Assembly: GCA_964447205.1 (NCBI GenBank)
Contig: CAYUSB010000033.1
Coordinates: forward strand, 1-64,000
Source of the DNA: JAEUKH01 sp964447205
GTDB taxonomy: Bacteria > Myxococcota_A > Polyangia > Polyangiales > Ga0077539
Length of the DNA stretch: 64,000 nucleotides
Direction: 5' to 3'
Shown: positions 16,093 through 23,845 of the stretch, piece after piece
How positions within the stretch are numbered: position 1 is the stretch's first letter
Layout: every line of letters begins with the position of its first letter
Program-made: the position numbers and the translations under genes
The notes under the pieces: model-generated
The model's input: only the letters and a program-made list of their open reading frames with translations
Told to the model about the DNA's origin: nothing
Database searches by the model: none

Positions 16093-18885
16093 ATGGCGAC
16101 GGCGGCGGGGCTGATTCCGGGGTCGGTGGTGGTGCAACGGTATCGGCTCGTCGAGCCGTCGCCCACCGGCCCGGTCGGTCGGTCGTGGCGGGCCCAGCGG
16201 TTGAGCGACGGCGAGGACGCCCTGGTGGTGGCCCTCCCCGCCGACGCCGTGACCCCCTCCGGGGCCCGGGCCCTCGCCCACGAGGGGGCGAGTCTCCAGG
16301 GGCTTGACCACCCCCTCCTGGTGACCCCGACCGAGCTCGGTCCCCTCCCGCAGGGCGGTCTGTTCGCGGCCTTTCCGTGGCCCGGAGGCGACACCCTCCA
16401 GGCCCGCCTCGGGCGCCAGGGGGCCCTGCCCGGGGCCGTGGTGGTCCAGCTCGGGTCAGACCTCCTGGAGGCCCTCCACGAGCTGCACCAGCGCGGGATC
16501 CTCGCCCGCAGCCTCAGTCCCCGGGACGTGGTGCTCGTGCTCGACGACGAGGGGCGTCTGCGGGCCCAACTCGTGCTCGCAGGCATGGTCGCGGCGGCCG
16601 GGCGCGGGGAGGGGGTCGAAGGGGTCGGGCCGCGGGGGGGAGCCGACGAGCTCGGAGAGCGCATCCGGTACGCCCCGCCCGAGCAGCTCCGAGGCGACGG
16701 CCTCCGCACGGAGAGCGACGTGTGGGCCGTGGCCGCCCTCCTGATGGAGGCCCTCACGGGGAGCCCTCCCTTCGCGGGGGACGACCCGGCGGCCCTCCTG
16801 GCTGCCATGACGCACGGGCTCTCGGCGTCTCTGACGGGCCACGGGACCCCCGAGGGCATGCTCCGGGTGCTGCGTCAGTCTCTGGAGACCCGGGTGGAGG
16901 CCCGGCCCCCCGACGCCGACGCGATGCGGTTCGCGCTGCGGGCTTCGGTTCCCGCGGAGATGGCCCCGGTGGCGACCCCGCCTCGCGGCCTGCGCGATGA
17001 GTCCCGGTCGTACGTGGCCCGCCCGGTGTCGCCCCCGGTCGCTCCGTCCACCGCGGGGGCCGGCGGGGCCGGGGCCGACCTCGACGACCTCGACGCTCTC
17101 GTGGCCTCGATGCACGCCGAGCCCCAACCGACCTTCATCCCCTCCGACCATCCCGGGGCCCGGGGCCCCTCCCTGGCCCCTCGCGCGGCGCCGAGCAGCC
17201 CGCCCCTGCCGCGGTCGTCAACCCCCGCGGTGGACAGCTTCGACCTCGATGAGCTGCCGCCCGTCGAAGCCCTGCGGCCCTCGGCGCCGTCGTCGCCCCC
17301 ACGGCCCTCGGCGCCGTCGTCGCCCCCGCGGGCCTCGGCGCCGTCGTCGCCCCCACGGGCCTCGGCGCCGTCGTCGCCCCCGCGGGCCTCGGGCGCGTCT
17401 CCGGTCGTCGGGCAGTGGGCCGTGGTGGCCGACGAGCCCGCAGGGGGGCAGGGGGCGGGGCCCGTGGGGGGCCTGGATGGCAGGGTGATCACCCGTCACG
17501 GGGGGCCTCGGCCCCGGAGGGTGCAGGTGAGCGTCCCGGTGGCGGCGGCTGCCATTTTTGCCGTGACCGTAGGGCTCGGGCTCGCGGGCTGGGAGCTGCT
17601 GCACACCCGGAAACGGCCGGTGGCGGCGCAGGTCGTCGATGCGGGGCCTACGACGACGACGCCGGGGCCCGCCCTGCCCGCGGGGGACGGGGGACCGATG
17701 ACAGACGCCGTCGGGGCCGAAGGGCCCGTGCGCCCCCCCCGCGAGGAGAACCCCACCCCGGTCGAGTTTGGCGAGCAGACCCGGATCCCTCTGCCCGCCG
17801 GCCTGCGGCCCGAGGAGGTCTCGCGGTTTCTCCGACACGTGACCGCGGGGGCCCTGCCCGAGGCCGCGACGGTGCGGGGCTTCGCGGCGTGTGTGGAGGG
17901 CAGGGTGTTTCTCCGCCCCGCGGGGCTCTCGGCGGCGGTGCAGGAGGTTCGGGCCCCGGTCCGTTGTGAGGGTCAAGACCTCGCCCTCGTGCCCGACCTC
18001 GATGGCGACGGCAAACCCGACGCGGCGGCGGTCAACGCCCAACGCACGGGCGTGATCGTGCTGGGGTCGCGGGGGGGCAGGGTCTTGCGCCAGGTGCGTA
18101 TGCCGGGAGCCCTGGGCATCGCGGCGGGCCTTCGACTCGGCACGGCCCCGACGCCCGAGCCGGGCCTGGTGGTCTTCGTCTCGCCCGGAGTCGGGGGCAC
18201 GAGCCTGGTCGCCGTCGGCCTGCGATCGGGTCGGACGGTCTGGAGCACGCCCTCCTGGGTGCGCCCGGGCGACCCGGTCGACCTGGGGCTGTCGGTGGGG
18301 CCCGACCTCGACGGAGACGCCCTGCCCGACGTGGTCTTCGGGCTCATCGACAGGGCCCGGCGCTGCGTCCTGGCCGCCTCGGGATCGACCGGCGAGGTCC
18401 GGTGGACCACGCCCTGGTGCCAGAACGGCCTCGCGGGCCAGGGCCTCGCCCTGGGCGCGGACATCGACGAAGACGGGGTGGCCGACGTGGTCGTGAGCGA
18501 CGCCGAGGGGGGCGTGGTGCGGGTGCTCTCGGGACGCAGCGGCCGGGAGCTCCGGCGGATTCCGATCGAGCTCGGGCGAGGGGGGGCCCTGTCTACCGCC
18601 ATGGCCGCGACCCAGGACCTCACCCGCGACGGGTTTCCGGCCGTGGCCCTGGCCCATACGACCCCCGTGGGGGCCTCGGTGGAGGTGTTCTCCACCAACG
18701 ACGGCCACAGGGTGGGGGCGTGGACGGCCCGTTCGGTGGGCACGGCCCCCGGGGAGACGGCCTTGCGGGTGGTCTTCGTGGAGAGTTTTCCCTTCGAAGG
18801 AGCCCGATCGCTCCTGGCCGCGACCCCCGACGGGGTGGTGTGCCTTGGCGCCGGGCGCCGCGCCGACGAGGGCCTTCCGCGCTGA
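16093..18885 (+). CDS. Membrane pseudokinase with extracytoplasmic FG-GAP-like domain
   Basis: A 930-residue single-pass membrane protein. Residues about 14-290 have the outline of a bacterial Ser/Thr kinase (the C-lobe sequence around RYAPPEQL, then DVWAVAALLMEALTGSPPF). However, the catalytic loop reads ARSLSPRDVV instead of HRDLKPxN, and no DFG motif is present (LVLAGM), so phosphotransfer is unlikely. A Ser/Pro/Arg linker with four 27-bp repeats leads to a transmembrane helix at about 480-500. The outer part (about 590-930) has FG-GAP-like cores DLDGDGKPDAA, DLDGDALPDVV and DIDEDGVADVV, suggesting a propeller. It could pass an outside signal to an intracellular scaffold. It begins 22 bases after ligA. 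Confidence 0.78.
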   Translation: MATAAGLIPGSVVVQRYRLVEPSPTGPVGRSWRAQRLSDGEDALVVALPADAVTPSGARALAHEGASLQGLDHPLLVTPTELGPLPQGGLFAAFPWPGGDTLQARLGRQGALPGAVVVQLGSDLLEALHELHQRGILARSLSPRDVVLVLDDEGRLRAQLVLAGMVAAAGRGEGVEGVGPRGGADELGERIRYAPPEQLRGDGLRTESDVWAVAALLMEALTGSPPFAGDDPAALLAAMTHGLSASLTGHGTPEGMLRVLRQSLETRVEARPPDADAMRFALRASVPAEMAPVATPPRGLRDESRSYVARPVSPPVAPSTAGAGGAGADLDDLDALVASMHAEPQPTFIPSDHPGARGPSLAPRAAPSSPPLPRSSTPAVDSFDLDELPPVEALRPSAPSSPPRPSAPSSPPRASAPSSPPRASAPSSPPRASGASPVVGQWAVVADEPAGGQGAGPVGGLDGRVITRHGGPRPRRVQVSVPVAAAAIFAVTVGLGLAGWELLHTRKRPVAAQVVDAGPTTTTPGPALPAGDGGPMTDAVGAEGPVRPPREENPTPVEFGEQTRIPLPAGLRPEEVSRFLRHVTAGALPEAATVRGFAACVEGRVFLRPAGLSAAVQEVRAPVRCEGQDLALVPDLDGDGKPDAAAVNAQRTGVIVLGSRGGRVLRQVRMPGALGIAAGLRLGTAPTPEPGLVVFVSPGVGGTSLVAVGLRSGRTVWSTPSWVRPGDPVDLGLSVGPDLDGDALPDVVFGLIDRARRCVLAASGSTGEVRWTTPWCQNGLAGQGLALGADIDEDGVADVVVSDAEGGVVRVLSGRSGRELRRIPIELGRGGALSTAMAATQDLTRDGFPAVALAHTTPVGASVEVFSTNDGHRVGAWTARSVGTAPGETALRVVFVESFPFEGARSLLAATPDGVVCLGAGRRADEGLPR
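17281..17388 (+). repeat. 27-bp tandem repeat (4 copies) in pseudokinase linker
   Basis: Four 27-bp units, each beginning tcggcgccgtcgtcgccccc and differing at only one or two positions near the end (acggccc or gcgggcc). They encode SAPSSPPRA-type nonapeptides between the pseudokinase domain and the membrane helix. Confidence 0.85.
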
Positions 18886-19210
18886 ATCGACACCCGCTCG
18901 GGAGAAAATTCTGCGAAGGGGGTGCAGGGCCCTGGGGGTCTGTGCTATTCGTGGGCTGCGGCGCGGAGCCCCGGGGCGGCGGAAGGGCATCAGACAGTAC
19001 CGATGCCCCCCCGATGCCAGCCAAAGGCAACGCCTGCAGTCTCTTCGCGGTCGCGACAACGCGCCTGCTCCGCTGCGCCCCCTGAGGCGCGTCGATTCAT
19101 CATGAGGGCAGCCCTCGTGGTCGCCGACGCACCCCCTGGAGGGGCTCTGGGGTGGCAGGGGCGTCCAGAGTAAACCGCACCGACACCCACGATTACGGAG
19201 CGCAAGAGCG
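18886..19210. other. 325-bp gene-free interval before the SNF2 gene
   Basis: No convincing coding region or RNA gene is seen. It contains one clean stem-loop, GGGCATC (18985-18991) pairing with GATGCCC (19002-19008) around a 10-base loop, followed by a C-run rather than a T-run. The interval must carry the end of the pseudokinase transcript and probably the promoter of the SNF2 gene. No promoter could be assigned with confidence. Confidence 0.5.
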
Positions 19211-22200
19211 GTGACCACCGACGGCCCCAAGGCCCCCCGACGCCCCCCGGCGAAGTCTCGTCGTACGACCACCCCGCGAAGCGCCGCCGCTGCCGCTTCT
19301 GCCGCTCCGCCGCCCGAAGGGGCCGGGACGACGCAGAGCCCGGCCGACGAGGTGCTCCCGGCGCCGCACGAGGTCGACAAACCCGCCCCGCGACGAAGGG
19401 CCCGGGCGGTGGTCCTCGACGTGCCGCCCCTGGCACCCCCCGCGGCACCCCCCGCGGCACCCCCCGCGGCACCCCCCGCGGCACCCCCCGCCGTCCGGCC
19501 CGAGCCCGCTCCCGTGCAGGCCTCCGGCCCTGTGGCCGCGACCCCCACGATCGAAGATGAGCCACTGCCCCTCATTCCGTTCTCGGAATCGTCGTTGATT
19601 CCACGAGAGACTCCCATAGCTGCCAAGGCTTCTTCGAGCCCGGCGGAGGGAGAAGACGACGGGTCCGCGGGGGGCGACGACGACGAGCTGCCTGAGATTC
19701 CCAGCGCCGGGGGTGGAGAGGCCGGAGAGCTTCCGCCCCTGCCGCAGACCCCGGCTACCCTGGCCATCGCCCGGATGAGCGAGCGGTCGCTCTCCCGGGT
19801 CGTCGGGATGAACGCCTACCAGAAGGGTCGGGGGTACGCCCGTCGGGGCCATGTCCACGACGCCGGGATCGAGGGCTGGGTAGCCGGTGGGCGGGTGCAC
19901 GGCCGGGCCACCGAGCCCTACGTGGTGCGGGTGGAGGTCACCGAGGCCGGGGGCATCAGCTCGCACTGCACCTGCCCGGCGTGGCGTGGCCCTGAGCGCC
20001 ACTGCAAGCACGTGGCGGCCCTCCTCGTGGCCCTGCGCGACCGGATGAAGCCCCTGCGCGAGGCCGCCCAACAGGCCGCCCAACAGGCCGCCCAACTCGT
20101 GCAACGCGAAGAGGAGCGCCGGCGCCACCAGCGCCCCGCCGCGGCCCCCGACCGCGGGCGCCGCGGGCGCCACGAGGCTGAGAGCCCCCGCGAGGTGGTG
20201 GTGGTCGAGCGGGGAGGGCCCCGAGGGGTGAGCGTTCACGCCGGGCATCCCGTCCAGACGGTGACGTCCCCCGAGCAGCGATCGGGCTGGCAGGTGTGGC
20301 TCCCCCCCACCGACCCGCGCAAGGCCCCGGAGTTTGAGTACCGCATCGCCCTGCGCTCGATGGCCATCGCGGTCACCCCGTACAGCGCCGAGACCCGCCA
20401 GCCCATGGCCCCCGAGGTCGCCATGGAGGCCCTCGGGCCCTACTCCAGCGTGCACAGGCCCATCCTGCGGGCCCTGGCCCGGGTGGCCCGCGGGCCGCGC
20501 CCGGTGGCGGTCGAGCTCCGGGGCGAAGACGCCGCGGAGGTCCTGTCGCTCCTGCGCGGGCGACGGGTGCTCATCGAGCCCAACCTGATGGAGCTGCGCT
20601 TCGTCGACGACCCTCTTCTGCCCAAGATCGAGCTGGAGCTGGCGGGGTCGACGGGGGTCCGGGTTCGGGTCGTCTTCGAGCGCAAGAGCGACGGGCGGCG
20701 GTACACCGGGGCCCAGGGGCTGTGGTTCGAGGGCAGCCCGGCGTGGCAGATCGACACCGTCCAGGGCATCGCCCGCCCGGTGGCCGACAGCGTCACCCCC
20801 GTGTGGCTCGAGCGCCTGTCGCGAGCCCCGGCCATCACCCACCCCCTCGACGACCTCGGCCGGGTCCTGGTCGACATCGTGCCCCGGGCGGCCCTCGGGC
20901 TCGGGACCGACCTGCCCGACCTCGCCAGCATCGTCGACATCGTCGACGCCCATCCCACCTTCGTCCTACGGGCCGAAGGCGACGTGGCCAGCGTCCGGGC
21001 CCTCCTCAAGGCCAGCTACGCCGAGGTCGAGCTCGACGTGCCCCCGGCCGACCTGCCGCCCCCCCTGGCCATCCTCCCGGGCATCTCGGCCGGCTCCGAC
21101 GGGGTCGTGCGCCCGCGGGTGGTGCGACGCGACATCGGGGCCGAGCGCCAGGCCGCCGACACCCTCTTCGAGCTCGGCCTGGGCCTGCCCGAAGGGCACG
21201 CCAACTGGTTTGAGGCCCACGGCGAGAAGGCCGTGCAGTTTTGGACCGAGGGCCTCGGGTCGTTGCCCGACACCTGGGACCGTTTCATCCCCGACGACCT
21301 CGTCGACCTGCACGTCCGCGAGACCCCCGTCACGCCCCACGCCCGGGTCTCCTCCGGGGTCGACTGGCTCTCCCTCGACGTCGAGTTTGAGAGCGAGGGG
21401 AGCAAGGTCAACGAGGCCGACCTTCGCCTCGCCCTGCACGAGGGGCGGCGCCTCGTGCGGCTCGAAGACGGCAGCTACGCCCCCGTGTCGCGCGAGAAGG
21501 TCGAGGAGGTCCTCCTTCGGATGGCCGAGCTCTTCGCCCAGGGCCGTCGGCAGCTCCCCCTGTCCCAGGCCGGGCGGGTGCAAGACCTCCTGCGCCTCGT
21601 GCCCGGGGCCCGCATCGAGCCCTCGGCGAAAGACCTCCTGGCCACCATGGGGGGCCGGACCCGGGTCGATCCCATCCCGCCCCCCGCGGGGCTCAACGCC
21701 ACCCTCCGGCCCTACCAGGCCGAGGGGTTCTCCTGGCTGGTGTTTCTGCACAAGGCCAACACGGGCGGGGTCCTGGCCGACGACATGGGCCTCGGCAAGA
21801 CCCTCCAGACCCTGAGCCTGCTCCTGTGGCTCCGCGATCAGCCCGCGGCAGGCGAGTCCGCGGCGGAGTCCTCCGCGGCGAAGCGGCCCGTGCGCAAGGT
21901 CGTGCGGCGCAGGCGTCCGGACGGGACGGACGATCCGGCCGAGGCGGCCGCTGCGGCGGGTACGAGTCCGGGGGCGAAGCGGGCCCCCCTCAGCCTGGTC
22001 CTGGCCCCGACGTCGGTGGTGTCCAACTGGCTGCGGGAGATCCAGAAGTTTGCCCCGTCCCTCAAGGCCGTGGCCTGGACGGGGCCCGACCGGGAGAAGC
22101 GGCTGCACGAGGTCGACACGGCCGACGTGCTGGTCACCAGCTACGCCCTCCTCCGTCGGGACGAGGAGTTTCTGCAGCAGTACGAGTTCAGCTACGTCAT

Positions 22201-23254
22201 CCTCGACGAAGCGCAGAACATCAAAAACCCCCTGTCGGCCACGGCCCGGGCGGCGAAGAAGCTCCGCTCCCAACGCCGCCTCGCCCTCACCGGGACCCCC
22301 ATCGAAAACCGGCTCTCCGAGATCTGGTCCATCTACGACTTCCTCTCCCCGGGGCTCCTCGGCGACCTGATGACCTTCGAGGAGCGGTACGCCCGCCCCA
22401 TCGACCGCGGGGACGCCGAGACCATCCGTCGGCTGCGCGAGGTGATCCGCCCCTTCGTGCTGCGGCGCACCAAGGGCGAGGTGGCCAAAGACCTCCCGGC
22501 CCGCATCGTGGTCGAGCGCGAGTGCGAGCTCCCGCAGACCCAGAAGGCCCTCTACCACCAGGTCCTCACCCAGGTTCGGATGAGCCTCCTCGGGGAGATC
22601 GACCGGGTGGGGATCACCCGCAGCCAGATCCAGATCCTGGCGGGGCTCACCCGGCTCCGGCAGGCGGCCTGCGACCCGCGGCTCCTCAAGCTGCCCGGAC
22701 ACTTCGGCGACGACGACTCGGGCAAGCTCGAGGCCCTGCGGGAGATCGTGGCGGAGGCCATCCAGGGCGGCCATCGCACCCTGATCTTCTCGCAGTTTAC
22801 CGAGATGCTGGCCCTCATCCGGCGGGTCCTCGACGCCGACAAGGTGCGCTACGAGTACCTCGACGGGTCGACCAAAGACCGCCAGGAGCGGGTCGATCAC
22901 TTCAACACCGACGAGTCCGTGCCCGTCTTCCTCATCTCGCTCAAGGCGGGGGGGTCGGGGCTCAACCTCACCGGGGCCGACACCGTCATCCACTTCGACC
23001 CCTGGTGGAACCCCGCCGTCGAAGACCAGGCCACCGATCGGGCCCACCGCATCGGCCAGACCCGCGTGGTCACGGCCTACCGGCTCATCGCCCGGGGCAC
23101 GATCGAGGAGAAGATCATGGCCCTGTCGGGCAAGAAGCGCGAGCTGGTCTCCAGCGTGCTCGACCACGAGATCGACGGCTCGGTCGGGCCCAAGACCCTC
23201 TCCCGCAGCGACGTGGAGATGCTCCTCGCCGACGAGGGAGAGGGCTTCGCGTGA
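19211..23254 (+). CDS. SWIM zinc-finger SNF2-family helicase
   Basis: A 1347-residue SNF2/Rad54-like ATPase, predicted to translocate on or remodel protein-DNA complexes. The start is a GTG with GGAG ten bases upstream. Residues 1-190 are low-complexity, including five APPA repeats. A SWIM zinc finger (CTCPAW...CKHVAALL) sits at about 252-275. The ATPase core has Walker A ADDMGLGKT (about 856), DEAQ (about 998), LTGTPIENRL, and a helicase C-lobe with AGGSGLNLTGAD and DQATDRAHRIGQT. An insertion of roughly 50 basic and Ala-rich residues separates Walker A from the next motif (LAPTSVVSNW), which is unusual. The TGA overlaps the GTG of the next gene. Confidence 0.92.
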   Translation: MTTDGPKAPRRPPAKSRRTTTPRSAAAAASAAPPPEGAGTTQSPADEVLPAPHEVDKPAPRRRARAVVLDVPPLAPPAAPPAAPPAAPPAAPPAVRPEPAPVQASGPVAATPTIEDEPLPLIPFSESSLIPRETPIAAKASSSPAEGEDDGSAGGDDDELPEIPSAGGGEAGELPPLPQTPATLAIARMSERSLSRVVGMNAYQKGRGYARRGHVHDAGIEGWVAGGRVHGRATEPYVVRVEVTEAGGISSHCTCPAWRGPERHCKHVAALLVALRDRMKPLREAAQQAAQQAAQLVQREEERRRHQRPAAAPDRGRRGRHEAESPREVVVVERGGPRGVSVHAGHPVQTVTSPEQRSGWQVWLPPTDPRKAPEFEYRIALRSMAIAVTPYSAETRQPMAPEVAMEALGPYSSVHRPILRALARVARGPRPVAVELRGEDAAEVLSLLRGRRVLIEPNLMELRFVDDPLLPKIELELAGSTGVRVRVVFERKSDGRRYTGAQGLWFEGSPAWQIDTVQGIARPVADSVTPVWLERLSRAPAITHPLDDLGRVLVDIVPRAALGLGTDLPDLASIVDIVDAHPTFVLRAEGDVASVRALLKASYAEVELDVPPADLPPPLAILPGISAGSDGVVRPRVVRRDIGAERQAADTLFELGLGLPEGHANWFEAHGEKAVQFWTEGLGSLPDTWDRFIPDDLVDLHVRETPVTPHARVSSGVDWLSLDVEFESEGSKVNEADLRLALHEGRRLVRLEDGSYAPVSREKVEEVLLRMAELFAQGRRQLPLSQAGRVQDLLRLVPGARIEPSAKDLLATMGGRTRVDPIPPPAGLNATLRPYQAEGFSWLVFLHKANTGGVLADDMGLGKTLQTLSLLLWLRDQPAAGESAAESSAAKRPVRKVVRRRRPDGTDDPAEAAAAAGTSPGAKRAPLSLVLAPTSVVSNWLREIQKFAPSLKAVAWTGPDREKRLHEVDTADVLVTSYALLRRDEEFLQQYEFSYVILDEAQNIKNPLSATARAAKKLRSQRRLALTGTPIENRLSEIWSIYDFLSPGLLGDLMTFEERYARPIDRGDAETIRRLREVIRPFVLRRTKGEVAKDLPARIVVERECELPQTQKALYHQVLTQVRMSLLGEIDRVGITRSQIQILAGLTRLRQAACDPRLLKLPGHFGDDDSGKLEALREIVAEAIQGGHRTLIFSQFTEMLALIRRVLDADKVRYEYLDGSTKDRQERVDHFNTDESVPVFLISLKAGGSGLNLTGADTVIHFDPWWNPAVEDQATDRAHRIGQTRVVTAYRLIARGTIEEKIMALSGKKRELVSSVLDHEIDGSVGPKTLSRSDVEMLLADEGEGFA
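19433..19492 (+). repeat. 12-bp tandem repeat (5 copies) at SNF2 N-terminus
   Basis: Five consecutive units of gcaccccccgcg (the last ends in gcc), encoding Ala-Pro-Pro-Ala repeats in the disordered N-terminal region of the SNF2 protein. The unit keeps the reading frame when copy number changes. Confidence 0.85.
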
Positions 23255-23718
23255 GCCGCGGAGGGCCCCTGCCGCCCTGCGGGATCTATCGCACCACCGC
23301 GCGCCTCGCGGAGGTCCCCGCGGGACGTCTGGTGTCCTTCCACAACCACGGCGACCCCGACCCCGGGGTCTATCTCCCCCTCGGCTGGCGCCACAACCGG
23401 GCCGTGTTCGACACCCGCGGGGTCCCCCTGCCGCCGGGGTCGTCCTGGGCCAGCACCCTCGACCCCTTGGCCCCCGAGGGGTTCTACCGCGTGCGGGAGC
23501 CCTTCCCGTGCTGCGAAAAGCGGTGCAGGGTCTTCGAGGCCGACCAGCTCGTGCAGCTCGGCTACGACCTCGAAGCCCGCCCCGTGCTCTACGTCCCCGA
23601 GCTCGTCGACGACGCCTTCGTCGTGCCCGCCCAGGGCTCCCTCCTCGACCGCCCCCTGGTGGCCCGGCTCGCCCCCCTCAAGATCGCGTCCTTCATGTCG
23701 GCCCCGACGACCCCCTGA
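23251..23718 (+). CDS. Conserved-looking small protein coupled to the SNF2 helicase
   Basis: A 155-residue protein starting at a GTG that overlaps the SNF2 stop (GTGA, 23251-23254). I do not recognise the family. It has no signal peptide or membrane helix. It contains the cysteine cluster PFPCCEKRCRVF near the middle and otherwise well-mixed, non-repetitive sequence (for example LVSFHNHGDPDPGVYLPLGW), with codon usage like its neighbours, so it is probably a real gene. Coupling to the helicase suggests a partner or a linked housekeeping role, but that is inference from position only. Confidence 0.7.
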   Translation: MSRGGPLPPCGIYRTTARLAEVPAGRLVSFHNHGDPDPGVYLPLGWRHNRAVFDTRGVPLPPGSSWASTLDPLAPEGFYRVREPFPCCEKRCRVFEADQLVQLGYDLEARPVLYVPELVDDAFVVPAQGSLLDRPLVARLAPLKIASFMSAPTTP

Positions 23719-23739
23719 CCCCGGCCAGCTCCGCCGGGG
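23719..23739 (+). terminator. GC-rich hairpin directly after a stop codon
   Basis: CCCCGGC (23719-23725) pairs perfectly with GCCGGGG (23733-23739) around a 7-base loop, starting on the base after the TGA at 23718. There is no U-tract. It probably ends transcription of the SNF2 operon before the TonB-receptor gene. Confidence 0.5.
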
Positions 23740-23845
23740 AGATCCCCCCTGCGGCGCACAATCCCTGGTGACAACGGCCGCGGCGAGTTGCACGGTACCG
23801 GTTCGCCGACGCCCCCGGTCGGTCCCCCGAAGAGCAGCCCCGGCC

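Noticed and set aside
17281..17388. CRISPR-like array
   Set aside because: Repeats are contiguous with no spacers and keep a coding frame; it is a protein linker repeat.
18886..19210. tRNA or riboswitch in the interval before the SNF2 gene
   Set aside because: No cloverleaf, TPsiC-like GTTCGA or known aptamer pattern was found; only one simple hairpin.
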